Shown one piece after another: positions 1 through 11,951 of a DNA stretch of 64,000 nt. Where the stretch lies: positions 392,837 through 456,836 of the forward strand of contig CAJJDO010000020.1 in the NCBI GenBank assembly GCA_905183005.1, written 5' to 3'. The notes under the pieces are model-generated. The model saw only the letters and a list, made by a program, of their open reading frames with translations. It was not told the origin of the DNA and did no database searches. Both the position numbers and the translations under genes were made by a program. Source of the stretch: Paramecium pentaurelia. Taxonomy: Eukaryota > Ciliophora > Oligohymenophorea > Peniculida > Parameciidae. Positions within the stretch are counted from its first letter, which is position 1. The number at the start of each line of letters is the position of its first letter.

Positions 1-954
1 CTCAAATTTATTGAGAATAAATAAAGCTTAAAAGTAACTTTACTAATTCTTTGTTAAATAATCAAATAATATCAAAACATTATTTTCATTCTAAAAATAA
101 TGATTACCTTTTATTTCATTTTCAATAATTTATTTGATAAAATTAAGATATAATCCATAGTCCTATTTGTATTAAGTAACTTATTTTAAAAATAATGGAT
201 TAAAATTTAATTTAATTTTCTTCTCTATTATATGAAGTATATTATTTGATTTAACAAATTAAAATAAATCAATTTATGTAGATAAATAAAATAACAATGT
301 CATCATATAAAGTAATATATTAAAAATTAAAATTTCATCTATTTTAGTACCTAATCCTAATAATAGAAATACTGAAATGATTAAATTGCAAGAAATTAGA
401 CCTTAATTAAATTTATATGGATCATTTTATTAATATACATTATGATATTAAGCAATAATCTAAGTTATAATAGTTAGCATATAAAATATGACAAATCCAG
501 TTTAAGTATCAATCACAACAAATATGAAAATTCTTATTAAATCTAATATATAAATTGCATATAAATATGGTGTATAATATCGATTAAGTGGAAAATACAA
601 CTTACTAAAATTAATAGCCATATCTCTTTAAAAATATGTAGTTGCAGCTAAGAATATCAAAAATACTGCAAAAATCAAGAAAGTAATAATTATTTCTACA
701 AATCCTGATTAAGAGTGATTCATAAAATCAATATAAATTACTATTAGTGGAATCCTAAATATCTTTTAGAATATATTTAAAGTAATGCTTATTAATTAAG
801 AAATTTTTTGTTGTTTAGGGAAATGAAAGTATATAATAAGCATTATAAAATAGATTAATGAAAGCGATATGATGAAAACTTCTAATAAGTATTCAGTATG
901 TTTTCTATCTATAAAAAGTGAATAATTAGTTAATTATTAGATGCTGCTTAACAT
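1..954 (-). CDS. multipass membrane protein, TmcB-like, 3' part missing
   Basis: Read on the minus strand from an ATG at 954, the ciliate-code frame stays open to the window edge without needing an intron, so the C-terminus lies outside. The protein has at least six hydrophobic segments, for example around residues 22-42, 85-110, 140-165, 205-225 and 235-250. Between them are short polar loops, including FPLNRYYTPYLYA. This pattern resembles the N-terminal membrane part of the large ciliate 'tiny macrocysts' TmcB-like proteins, but that match is from memory of the family's look and is not certain. The last visible stretch turns hydrophilic and ends near LNKFE, as expected where a cytoplasmic domain would begin. 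Function is unknown. It is divergent from nothing nearby: the next gene, on the same strand, ends 183 bp upstream of this start. Confidence 0.7.
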
Positions 955-1136
955 TTTGTCTTTATATTTCAGTTACTGCCACCCATGTTTTGGAAAACAC
1001 AATGCAACATTTTGAACAAACTCAAGTATCATAAGTATTTTAATGACTCCTATTTTTGTTTTTGTTTAGATTGAAAGTACATGAACAAAATTTTAATATG
1101 TAAAATTCATTTTTTGTAATTTTGATAAATATTTTC

Positions 1137-2003
1137 TCATTTCTTCTGATAACTTATTTATAATGTGACTTCTTCAAACTAGGATCCATTTAATTCATTC
1201 AAACAATGAGTTGCCTATAGTTCATCTTCAAATTCCACAAATGCTACACCTTTTGGTTTTATTCCTCTAAACTCTCTATATCCGTAAAAGTTTCTAAAAT
1301 GTTATTCTAAGTTAACAAAGTCAACTAAGTGCAATCCTTCAACAAATAAGACTTTATTTGGTTAATTTGGAATCGAAGAATTAAAAATATAATAATACTT
1401 TTATTTTATTGCTAGTTCCAGTATAGACTTAATTCATTGTTAAAGGCATAGATATAGTTGGTGCTTCTCTTTATTATTTCTAATTTATCATTTCTCTTTA
1501 TCTTTTATCTTGAATTCTCTTTTTATGTTCTTTTATTTTATCACTCATAGGCAACTTCTCTTTTTCTTCATAATCTCCTTTTGAAATATAGTATGATTTT
1601 TCTTTAGCAAAATTCACTTTCTAATCATCAAACTTAGTCTTACCATAACTTTATCATACAATTAAGTATTATGAAATGCTTTTTGAGCTTTTATTGCCGA
1701 ATCTTCATCTTCCATTAAAATAAAAGCCTGTCCTCTCATTAAAATATTTTTTTTGACAATTATATCAAGCACTTTTCCACTTTATGAAAATAATGCATAT
1801 AATGTTTATCTCATTTCTTCTGCTGTCACTTTCTCATTTAATCTATTGATATATAAAGTTTTATTTGGTATATTTAAATCAATTTCTTTAATTTCAACAG
1901 TTTATTTGGTTGGTACCTGCTCTACCTATGCTTATTGAACAGGTTTAAGTATTTCTTCTCTATTAATAGAGAATAAAGGTGGAACATTTAAATTTTGCAA
2001 CAT
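1137..2003 (-). CDS. two-RRM U1A/U2B''-type snRNP protein
   Basis: This is a spliceosomal RNA-binding protein of the U1A/U2B''/SNF family. RRM1 begins near residue 50 with TLYINRLNEKV and LYALFSQSGKVLDI, nearly the family consensus. Its RNP1 strand reads GQAFILMED. A charged linker rich in K/E follows. RRM2 starts KVLFVEGLH and ends with GVAFVEFED and a helix before the stop. In animals these proteins bind the U1 stem-loop II or U2 stem-loop IV hairpin. Having one such protein could mean it serves both snRNPs, as SNF does in flies; that is inference. The single open frame of about 289 codons needs no intron. The N-terminal 45 residues are a Pro/Val/Gln-rich leader not seen in human U1A. The gene upstream ends 44 bp from this start. 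Confidence 0.9.
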
Positions 2004-2046
2004 AAAATAAAATTTAATATATTTTTGTATTTAGCATATCAAAATT

Positions 2047-2673
2047 TCAATCCATTTCTTCAATCTCTTCAAAATAATCAAATTCTTCTAAAGCAGCTGA
2101 ATCAATAGTCATATCAACTCCTTATGATTAAGATTGTTGCATATATTCATCTGATTCTTAAAACTAATCTTATTATAATTATGAATCCCTTAAATCCTAA
2201 ATTTATAATAATTATACTTCTCCCTCTAATTCTTCTTCTAAATCATCATTATCATATTTTTCATCTTCAAAATTTCTATTATCAAATCTTTTTTGTTATG
2301 CTTTTTTTTATCCTGCCTCTTATTTTTCTCTTTCTTATTATTATCTTAATAATTCTTGTTGCTTTTATTATTCTTTTAATTTTTCTTATTCCTTTTTTTA
2401 TTAATCTAACTTCTATTATTCTTATTTTTATTATTCTTATTGTTTTTTCAATTCTTCCTATTATTTTTTTTATTCTTCTTATTATTTTCGTTGCTACTCT
2501 TTCTTTTATTCTTCTAACTTCTTTTATTCTTCTTATTTTTTTTTTAATTCATCAACTTTCCTTTATTCTTCTTATTATAACTTTCTCTTTTCTTCTTCTT
2601 ATCTTTTAAGTTCTTCTTATTTTCTCAATTCATCTTATTTTTTTTACTCTTATAATTTTTATTCTTATTATTA

Positions 2674-2722
<49 letters not shown>

Positions 2723-3228
2723 TACAATTATACTTCTTTTGGAGATGGCTGAGCTATTTTTTAAGGAACTTTTTCTTCACTTAAAAAAATATTGATGTAA
2801 ATTTTACGATTATTTCTCTGAATGTCGATTTTTTAATAAAAAAAAGAGCAATGGTTTAGTTGTATCATTAGCTTCAATATTTAATTTCTTAGCAATTTAT
2901 TCTCTATTGATTTCATCTCTTAAATTACTTTCACTAAAAAAATCATTTAAAGTTAATACCTTGAAAATATTGAATTTGTGTAATGCATATCAAAAAATAG
3001 GAAAAACTCTTTTATCAATTCTAACATATCTCTACCACAACCCAATTCATATATTGTTTATGCTTTATTATTTTCCCAAAAAAATGGAGATGGTTTTTTG
3101 TTATTGCCTTCTTATTAATCAACTACATTAAAGACAGATGCTCTAATTTAAGCTCTAATCTTTGCTAAAGATCCATTTGACTCTAAAGATTGTATAACTA
3201 AATTCTTAAGTTCTGTTAACTCCTACAT
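2047..3228 (-). CDS. FOP/CEP43-TON1-like basal-body protein with LisH region
   Basis: The N-terminus (MQELTELKNLVIQ, then GSLAKIRAQIRASVF) matches the start of FGFR1OP (FOP/CEP43) and plant TON1, including the dimerising LisH helix pair, followed by LIKEFFLFFDMHYTNSIF. After a 26-27-nt intron the frame continues SNLRDEINREQIAKKLNI, the next conserved helix. A second 28-nt intron leads into a Pro-rich linker (QPSPKEV), a run of about 16 glutamines, and roughly 150 residues of E/Q/K-rich coiled coil. The end is an acidic tail (EEFDYFEEIEEMD) much like FOP's acidic C-terminus. FOP proteins sit on centriolar satellites and basal bodies and recruit CAP350/TRM partners. The long Q/E/K coil is a ciliate elaboration. 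The apparent hydrophobic plus-strand ORF at 2124-2609 is only the complement of the coiled coil. Confidence 0.8.
2677..2721. repeat. (TTA)15 microsatellite encoding polyglutamine
   Basis: Fifteen uninterrupted TTA units. On the minus strand they are TAA codons, read as glutamine, inside the FOP-like gene. Because every unit is the same codon, the tract should be prone to slippage. Confidence 0.9.
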
Positions 3229-3291
3229 TATTAAAAATTTGAAAATAAATAATAAAAAAAATTAATTTTTTATATAAATATTCTTATTTAC

Positions 3292-3777
3292 TCATTCCAA
3301 ATCAAATTACTCTAATTCTCCTAATTACATGAAATCAAATGTTGAATCTCTATTTTTTTAATAATATTCATAATGATCTGCTCTTATTTTTGCATTAACA
3401 AAATCCCCATCACGAAATCTGTCAAGAGGATGACCATGTGCAATGCAAAATAATTCATACCAAAATAACCTATACAAACAATATACAAAAGGCATTTCTA
3501 TCTATTAAGGACAACCAGGATCCCTTACAAATTATTCATCAAAGAAATATTTATTATAACATAAGTTTAATGTTACTCCTGTTAAACAACTTAAGATTGC
3601 TAATGTCCATTTATAAGGAACCAATTTTTATGTAGGATTGAACTTATAAACTTCCCTCATTATTGGAGTCATTTGATCTTTATATATCATGAAATATCTT
3701 ATGATATACACTGGTTTCTTAGTATAAAGCTTTTCTTAAAGCTAGAAAAATTGTGTCCACTCATGAATTCTTCTCAT
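3292..3777 (-). CDS. small protein with one membrane segment, unknown
   Basis: A 161-residue single-frame protein, MRRIHEWTQFFQLQEKL at the start and QLGEFE-like acidic residues at the end. A hydrophobic stretch near residues 60-78 (WTLAILSCLTGVTLNLCY) could span a membrane once. The rest is basic to neutral, with many aromatics and a Cys/His-containing patch (LFCIAHGHPLDRF). I do not recognise the family. The single span, basic N-terminus and overall size would fit a mitochondrial inner-membrane or respiratory-complex accessory subunit, but that is a guess. It lies only 37 bp downstream of the stop of the NDR kinase gene on the same strand and 63 bp upstream of the FOP-like start, typical of this compact genome. 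Confidence 0.6.
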
Positions 3778-3813
3778 TAATATAAAATTTAACTATTATA
3801 AAATAATATAAGT

Positions 3814-5773
3814 TCATCTTTTTGTTAAAGGACTTATTGCTCTTATTTAATTCATTATATTTTATTTGAATACATTAATATTGTTACTTGTATTACTACT
3901 TATTTTTGTTTATTCTTAATCTGATTTTTCTGGTTTAAATTTTTAATGTTAAACTAATTTTTGTAAATCTACATTAAATTATACAGTTTTTTAAATACTC
4001 CCATTATTTATAGATTGTTAATTGTTAACAGTATGTTACTAAATTTTTTAAAATATAAAATTTTTGATATTCTAAGAATTTGCATTTGGATTTGAATTTT
4101 CATTATTTAAGTTTCCTTATGTTGATAAATGTTATTAATTTGTATTGTGAAAACTTTCATTCTATTCTGTTTATAGTCTATTATTTAAAAATGATTTTTT
4201 TTAAATTTAATTCTTACATAAAGGCATAGGTGAGACTGCTTATTATTTAATAAAAGGAGATTGTGTTGTACTTGAAGATTTTATTTATTAAGTGGAAGGA
4301 GTTTATTTATTTAAGGTACTTTTAAATTATAAGTTAGGACTTTAATAAGGCGAGTTAGTAGTTTTAGTATTTCCTCTTGAATTTGAAGGCTTAGAATATT
4401 CAAGTTCCTCTAATGCTTTTTAGATTGGCCTTTTTTCTTCAAAATCTTCTTATTTATATGTATATCCAACAAAATTCATTTCTTTTTTACTATTTTGAGA
4501 TCCTTTAATAATCCAAGGCTCTTCTTCTTCATATTTATCAAAATTGCTAGTATCTAATTCACTTCTTATAGTTGGAATGTATGGAGCTTTCATTTCTCTA
4601 ATTTTAAGTATTGATAATCCACCAAACCATGGATGTCTTATGATTTATTCAAATTTTAATCGATTATTAGTATCACAAACAAGTTTACTAATTAAATCCT
4701 TAGCCAATTAAGATATTTTTGGTTCTTCTGGAAATGTAAAGCATTATTAAAATCTAATAATCTTTTAACAAGTAGTAGATGGATCATCTGTATAAAATGG
4801 TGGATATCCAATTAACATTTCATATAAGATTACTCCTACACTCCACCAATCAACAGTTTCATTGTATCCTTATTATAAAAAGACTTCAGGAGCAATATAA
4901 TCAGGAGTACCAACTGTTGAAAATGCTTTCTAGGATAAATCATATAAATATTTACTTCTCTTCTAGTTTATTTCTACTTAAATTTTGAGGAAAATACTGG
5001 TTTATCAAAATGCAATTCAGCATCTTTACATAATCCAAAATCAGATAATTTAATATGACCATTATTATCAAGTAAAATATTATCTGGTTTTAAATCCCTA
5101 TGGATAAAACCAAGTTTATGCACTGATGATACTGCTTAAACTAATTCTGCCATATAAAACCGTGCTTCTGCTTCTGATAAGATATCTTTTTTCATTAATA
5201 ATGTCATCAAATCTCCACCAGGTAAATATTCCATAACTAAATATAGATTTTTTTCATCTTAAAATGAACATTTCATTTCTACTATCCAATTATTGCCTTT
5301 TGCTTCTTCTAATACCTTTCTTTCATTAGTAACATGACCAATTTGATTTTTATATATCATTTCATGCTTCTTCATCTTCTTGACTGCTACTATCTATTAT
5401 GATGGCACATGTCTACATAATCTCACTTCACCAAAGGCTCCTCTTCCGATAATAGCAAGTGGTTAAAAATCTTCAATGCTTAATCTCATCCTCCTAACAA
5501 TTTTGAAAATTTAATACTTCTTTCTCATTTATTCAGCTTCCTTTTTAAGTATATCTTTTTTTATAATTTCCTTTTCTTTTGCATTCATATGAAGTGAATC
5601 CATTAGTTTAGATAACTATTACCACCCTTATAATTATTATTATTCTTCTTCAATTTATTTTGCATATTTGCCTAAATAAATTATAAAGTTTTCATACGCT
5701 CAATATATATTCTACATGCTTCAACCCTATCTCTAGTAGCATTAGAAATTTATATTTCTTTCTTTCCTATCAT
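3814..5773 (-). CDS. NDR/LATS-family AGC serine/threonine kinase
   Basis: The N-terminal 90 residues are the basic helical MOB-binding region of NDR kinases (CRIYIERKYAKQIEEE... MRKKYQIFKIVRRMRLS). A 26-nt intron near 5667-5695 joins its two halves. The kinase domain shows IGRGAFGEVRLC (glycine loop), HRDLKPDN, SDFGLC and the activation segment KAFSTVGTPDYIAPE. The basic insert before the activation segment, which in NDR is autoinhibitory, is short here, QTRREK, flanked by two small introns. The hydrophobic motif is MNFVGYTYK. NDR kinases with MOB control cell morphogenesis and, in ciliates, cortical patterning; the residue-level match supports family, not the exact role. Unusual is a Q/N/S-rich tail of about 190 residues after the hydrophobic motif, ending AISPLTKR. 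Human NDR stops soon after this motif. Confidence 0.92.
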
Positions 5774-7465
5774 TAACGATATTTATATTAATTTTATTTG
5801 AATTTATTTAGACTTTTAAAAATTCTCTCCAAAAATCTTAATGCTTTATATTTACAATTTTCCATTTGACTTTTAAATATAAGGGATTCAATTAAATCAT
5901 AATTCAAAATTTATCAAACGATATTATTCTATTAATACTCAAATTTTTATTCAAATAATATTACCAACCAAAAATTCCATTATGTCAAATAATTAAAAAA
6001 AAATAAATTATTGTCTCTTTTTCATCTAAAATCTTATATCCTAAATCATTTAACTTCTTCAAATAATTTTATTTATTACTTTTGTATCAATAATACTAGC
6101 TTTTATTTTATTAATATAAATTTAATTTAACAATAGGTTTTAAGAAATCTTAAATTCACAAAATTGTCTCAGTTTAATATAAGTTTTGTTATAATTAAAT
6201 GTTCCAAATCTTCAATTTATTCTATTTTTTATTATTTTTAATTAATATACATAAATAAAAGTCTAATATAAAATCATGGATACTTTGATTAATCATTTTG
6301 ATTCATACTATTTAATAAGATGTTTAAATAAATGCCAATTACATTACAAGAAATCAATACTAATGAAATATAAATTGATGGATAATTTTAATAACTAAAT
6401 TTCGCATAAAATTTGTCCTTTTTTTATATTTATTTTCAAATGACTCATTTGAATTTGTAGATAGATATCCTAATTCTAATTTTTACTAAAATTATTAAGT
6501 ATATTAGATTCTAAGAAAAAAATATTAAAGAATTTGCTAAAATTATATGATGATATTTAAATTTAGTTTAGCCAGTTTAAGAATAAGAATATTTATTAAT
6601 AACATCTGACCTAAATCTAAAACATTAATGATTAATTATTAATCTATTTGAAGTTTAATTATATGGATATTAAGCCAATATTTCTCAAGTTAATAATTTT
6701 TATTAATTAAGAATGTGATTATAGATCATTTTGAATGATTATTAGAATTCTTTTATTATGTAATTTGATCTCTTAGATTATAATTTAATAACCAAGTATT
6801 GATAGGTTTTATACTATTAAATGATTAACCTGATTTATTTTACTTTGTGAAAAAATTAAAAGATTAAATATAGAAATAGCTGATTATATTATTTTCCAAA
6901 TGATTATATTTTTGCCATGCATAATAGATTATTATCTTAGATTGAAGAATTTAATTTTAAAAAATTAATATTTTTGATAAAGAATAAAACTCAAATTAAT
7001 AAATTATCCTATAAATAATTATGTCATATTTATAATTAATATCTAAAAGTTTGGACGCTATGAATGTAAATAATTAAGAAATATTTTTAAGAACAAAATA
7101 TTTAAGCTTTTTGAATAAGTCATTCATAATTTAATTTTAATTATTTATTATATTTGCAATTTAATTCTAAATTAGATTACCTAAATATTTTAAATCATTA
7201 TACTTTTTAACTACTTTACAACTACATGTTTACAATAAATTTTATATTTAATTTTAGAATAATAATATTTTTTTAGATTAATTACATAAAAAATTATCTT
7301 AAAGTAATGAGGAATATTAAATTATTATAGATTGCAGTAACATATTTTTAAATTGAATAGTGATCCTCTTTTAATTTATATTTTAACACTAACATGATCA
7401 ATAAATTATTTTTAAAAATTTTTGTTTTGATACTCAATTATCGTTAATAATTTTATATATAATTA
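5774..7465. other. long intergenic stretch with decayed ORF fragments
   Basis: No convincing gene. The plus strand holds several ciliate-code fragments of 40-90 codons, for example from an ATG near 6276 or 6331 and between about 6880 and 7180. They read like coding sequence but are broken repeatedly by TGA and frame changes that no usual short intron fixes. It could be an old degraded gene or only low-complexity AT-rich spacer. No RNA gene was seen. Confidence 0.5.
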
Positions 7466-9478
7466 ATGCAGTGTCGCAAAGTCGAACCGAATGTTATAAT
7501 GAATTCTGCAAGATTAGTGCAACGCCCTATCGAGGCAAATAAACTTGAGGAAGAGATAATTCATGTAATAAAGAGTCCAGAAAAAAAGAGTCCAAAGAAT
7601 AGTAAATCACTTAAACTTTCATCTTCTGGTCCGATTATAAATTTGCAACAATAGATAATAATTCATCAAAGTGCTCCTACTAAGGACTCTTAAGCTTTAC
7701 TGAAATTCTAAAATTAAATTAAGAAGAAGAAAAAGAAGAAGAAGACTTAAAAGAAAGATAAAGTATAAACATTAGATAAGTAAGGATCAGAAGTTAGACT
7801 AGAACATCTACTAAAATCAAACTTAAGGAAACATTAAAGTATTTTATATGATTTACAAATAGAGGAAAAATAAGAATAATAGATTAAGGAAGAAATGCAA
7901 AAGCAAAGGGTAGTTAGTTTTAACGAAATGAGAAAAATGATGGATTAGCAAATTAGATAATTAAATTAGCAAAGATTTGTTAGGGTAAATTTTACATTTT
8001 ATTTGTATAAAGTCAAAATCTCCATCATCATCCATGTTACCTTGGGGTATTAATTAGAATAAATTAAAATAATATTGGACAAAAATGTTAGACATTCATG
8101 ATAAATTAGAAAATCCTTAATAAATAAATTAAACTGCTACAGAATAAGCAATTAAAGAAAAAATTAGAAGACATAAGTTGGGATTGGATTTTCTCAATTC
8201 AAAACCTGAAAAATATATATAAAAAATGATACAAAGTAAATTCTATTTTAAATTATTAGAATAAAAATCAAAATAAGTTTTAGAGATTATTTAATCTCCA
8301 TAAAAACTTAAAAGTAGTTTAGAGAATAAAGATGCTGAATAGGATGTTAAATTATATATGATGTATAAGAGAGAATTATGGAGGCAAAAAAAAAATGAAG
8401 AGTATCTAATTTATTTATTTATTAATTAGAAAAAAATAATAAAAATTGAAAAAAGAGAAATTGGAATAAAATTTACAAATACTAGATTAAGAAGCTAAAC
8501 TCTTTGCTAAATCAAGAAATGCTTCTCTAAAATCAAATTTAACAGCTTAAGTAGCTTCTTATCATGGATAATAATCATCTTAACACTTTAGAACTTCTGA
8601 AGCTCCTAATTTTAATAAATTAGAAAAAGAATATAAAGAACTCATGCGATCTCTCAGATAATCTAGTTATAGTAGTACTTAATCTCATACAAGAAAAACA
8701 AGTTAAATGAAATTTATAGATTGGCTATAAAAAGTACCTGAATCTTATATCTAAGAATAAATGTCTCAAATGTAATCCATAAATGAATAAATGAATAATA
8801 AAGGATTTCAATACAAATTAAGTGAATAAGAAATGTTTCAATTTTTAGAGCAATTTCTAAAAGAAAAATTTGAATAATAAACTAAATCAAATATCAAAGA
8901 CCGATTTAATGAATTATAAGAAAGATTTTAATAGACTTTTAAATAATAATTATCTAATAGCTAATTATAATCTCAATAATAAAATATAACTCATTAGACT
9001 CATTAAAGTAATAGGAGTTAATCTTAAAAAGAAAAAGTATCTACATCTCCAAAAGAATTAATCATAAATGAAACGAACGAAGAATAATTAAAATAAATAT
9101 AAAATATGGCTGCTACTATGATATAAAAGATTTGGAGAGGTTATAAGACAAGATCAATTGTTTTTGAATATCTTTAATATTTAATTTAAGAGCAAGAATT
9201 GGAGGAATAAAAAAATGAGGAATAAAAATTGCATTAGTAGTTTGAAGGATTGTCTCAAGAGGGAGAAATTAAATCCATAAACTAATTGAATGATTCTGAA
9301 ATACAATTAAACCCTTTAGATTTACAATAATAGGATTCTCCAATTCCTTAATTTTAAGATAATGCCCCTCCTCCATCAGAGTCTTTATAATAATCAAGTT
9401 CTAGAGGAAATAAAAGTATTTCTAATTTAATTTTGGACTAATTTTCATAATAATAATCATCTCCGTAAAAATCTATTC

Positions 9479-9511
<33 letters not shown>

Positions 9512-11302
9512 CAGAATCAGAATCTTAAATCATAGACTAGGAAAATAATCAGAATTCAACTCCTTAAAAAAACATTTGTTTATATCATGGATTGAATTCT
9601 GATCCAGAATACTTTATGCAAGTGATAAATTTAAGAGAAGAAGCCTTATAATTGAAATATAACTAATAACTAGCATTATTAGAAAAAATGTTAGAAATAA
9701 AGAAAGTCTCAAGTGATTTGTATTCAGAAAATAAAGATAAATTAGATAAAAGATATAGAAGGGAGAAAGATAAGTTATAATAATCTAAAAACGACCTTGA
9801 AAGATTACATTAAATGTTTAAAGATACAATAAGATCAACATAAAAAGATCAATTATTTATGGAAAGAATGAAAATCTAAACTGATGAAGAGAATTTATCT
9901 ATTAGATAAATTTTTTCTATTCGTTCAGAAACTGAATAATCTGATGGAGAAATAGAAAGAAAATCTATTCCACATTATGGATTATTATAATAAATTAGTA
10001 TTAATAAATTAATAAAATTTAGAGAATGATTAATTTAAGAAATATTCGAAAAATAGAAAATAAGTGAGGAGTTTTGATTAATAAGTAAGTTTAGATGAAA
10101 TTTCTATGAAAAATGAGGAAATCTAAACAAGTACAATATTTAATGTTCAAACAGAATTAATAAATCATTCCTAACATAAATCTATATAATTACCATCCAC
10201 TCTTTAATAATCTGTACCTTCTTAAGAATCAATAGAAATTACTGAAAATAAAGTAATTGAACCAAAAGAAGGTTTTAAAAAATCAATAATACCTTTTGAT
10301 GATAGAAAAATTGATAATTTAACTGAAAATATAGTTTAAAATATCATTTCAGAATTTGCTGAAGAGTTGAATAATTTTCCATTACAATCTCTAGGTGTAT
10401 TGATGGAATGGGATGAGGACTCTCAATTAGACTAATTATTTCCTCCAGGATTTCCAACAACCCTTAATTTTATTAAAGATTATCTTGTATAATTTAGCGA
10501 ATTTATTTAAAGTAAAAATTTAAAGATTTATAGAGCATTATCTTACGGTTTTTATATAGTAGGTTAATACTCCTTTAGGTATTACACCTTAAGATTTATT
10601 AAGGACAATTTCACTTAGTGATATGTAATAAAATGGTCTTGATGACTCAACATCTGGACCTTTGTATCCACTAATAAAACACATTCATCAAATGGAACCT
10701 TTAATTGATGAAGAGATTTGGACTAAATTTAATTAGTCTTATGCTCTTAAATTAAAATACTATAATGATATTAATATAAGTGATGAATTTAAGGATCTTG
10801 AGATTTATCATTTAAGGATGATTTATGAAGCATTTAATGAGTCTATAAATTATATAAGACCATTCGGAATAAGAGGATAGCCATATCCATGGAAATCAAA
10901 TCCTTTGAAGGTTTACTAAAGTTAAACAACTAAAGAATCTATTGATAAAGCTATGGGATTTGCTATTGCTAAAATGTTAAAATGGGGATCATTTTTATGT
11001 GGGTTTATCCCTGAAAAAATAGAGACACCTTAAGGAGAAATTATTGTAATAGAAGATGATTACTTGAATTAAATTAAAGAAGATAGATTATAACAAATGT
11101 TAGAATATGAGGTAATAAATAATTTGATCAATTTTAGATTCAAGAATAAGAAGAAAAATGGTAAAATTATGATGAAGAATAAGCTGAAGTTGCTGTTGAA
11201 TTATCAGATGTTTTATTTGAAACTTTGTTGGATGAAGCAGCTGAAGAGATATTCAAAATTACTTAAGCAGAAAATTATTAAATAAAAGTGTATCACTAAT
11301 GA
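7466..11302 (+). CDS. large IQ-motif coiled-coil protein, CAP350/TRM-like C-terminus
   Basis: About 1,230 residues in at least six exons. The N-terminus is basic and Ser/Lys-rich with a KKKKKKKK stretch. Introns near 7984 and at 8402-8429 restore the frame. A single IQ motif (MIQKIWRGYKTRS) near the middle predicts calmodulin or centrin binding. It is followed by Q-rich linkers with an 11-Gln run, then coiled coil. The last 250 residues fold-match, by eye, DUF4378 as found in plant TRM proteins and related to centrosomal CAP350. Supporting motifs are HLRMIYEAFNESINYIRPFG, a PYPW loop, and the terminal helix ELSDVLFETLLDEAAEEI. Known relation: CAP350/TRM proteins recruit FOP/TON1 to centrosomes and cortical microtubule arrays. 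A FOP-like gene lies 4 kb away. The intron near 10550 (31 nt, GTTT start) is the least certain splice. Confidence 0.7.
9478..9510 (+). repeat. (TAA)n run encoding 11 glutamines
   Basis: One CAA followed by ten TAA codons in frame within the CAP350-like gene. All units after the first are identical, so this is a microsatellite rather than mixed glutamine coding. Confidence 0.85.
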
Positions 11303-11482
11303 TATTTATTAAAAAACACTATTATACTTATATTTTTTAGAGTAATTAAAAATCTATTTAATAGATTATTATACATAATCTAATAAATGTTTTATACATA
11401 AATTCAAAAATTGCAATATTTATAACAAATAATTTTAACATAATTTTAATAATTAAATCAAATTTAAAATTGAAAATAATTT

Positions 11483-11881
11483 ATGTTGCAAGAAGATAAT
11501 CAGAATGTGAATATGAATAAGATAATCTCAATCATAAATAAAGCAATAAAAAGTATTATAATCTTTTCTATAATAGAATGTCCTTAGTATGAGCAATCAT
11601 AACATTATTTACTTGAATCAAGAAAAATAGTATTGTTTAATGAAGGTTTAAGAGAATAAATCTTTAAGTGTTAAGATGAAATAAGATTAATTTAGAAAGA
11701 AATGACTCAACCTTCTAAAAAATTAAGAAGAAAGGCTAATGAAATTTCAAAAAAGTATAGATGTTCAAATTGTGATAAAAAATATGGCTCAGAAGCATCA
11801 CTTAATTTACATTGTAAAATAAAACATGCTTTTTCAGAAACAGATTCAAAAACTTAAATTGATCACAGTTTTCAAATTTGA
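11483..11881 (+). CDS. small C2H2 zinc-finger protein
   Basis: A 132-codon frame whose C-terminal third is one C2H2 finger: YRCSNCDKKYGSEASLNLH then CKIKH, giving C-x2-C-x12-H-x4-H. This 'YgseaSLnlHcKiKH' form is seen in single-finger eukaryotic proteins; the function of such proteins is poorly known and could be DNA or RNA binding. The N-terminal part is a helical region with a hydrophobic patch (IIIFSIIECP). That patch may instead be partly a 24-nt intron (GTATTATAATCTTTTCTATA ending ATAG); because 24 is a multiple of three the frame is open either way. It ends 71 bp from the convergent enoyl-CoA hydratase gene. Confidence 0.75.
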
Positions 11882-11951
11882 TTTTCCTTTTTTATTTTTA
11901 ATTCGCAGTTTTTTTTATAAATTAAAATTTATAACAATATAATTAATCATT

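Noticed and set aside
960..1010. Less AT-rich patch upstream of the first gene as an H/ACA or other small RNA
   Set aside because: No hairpin or box elements in the right order; more likely promoter sequence.
2124..2609. 161-residue strongly hydrophobic plus-strand ORF
   Set aside because: It is the exact complement of the E/Q/K-rich coiled coil of the FOP-like gene; TTATTCTTCTT-type DNA always reads as Leu/Ile/Phe on the other strand.
3556..3580. Possible 17-nt intron in the small membrane protein gene at 3292-3777
   Set aside because: Shorter than the usual minimum of about 20 nt and the frame is open without removing it.
11483..11881. C2H2 protein as a transposase zinc finger
   Set aside because: No catalytic domain, terminal repeats or target duplication nearby.
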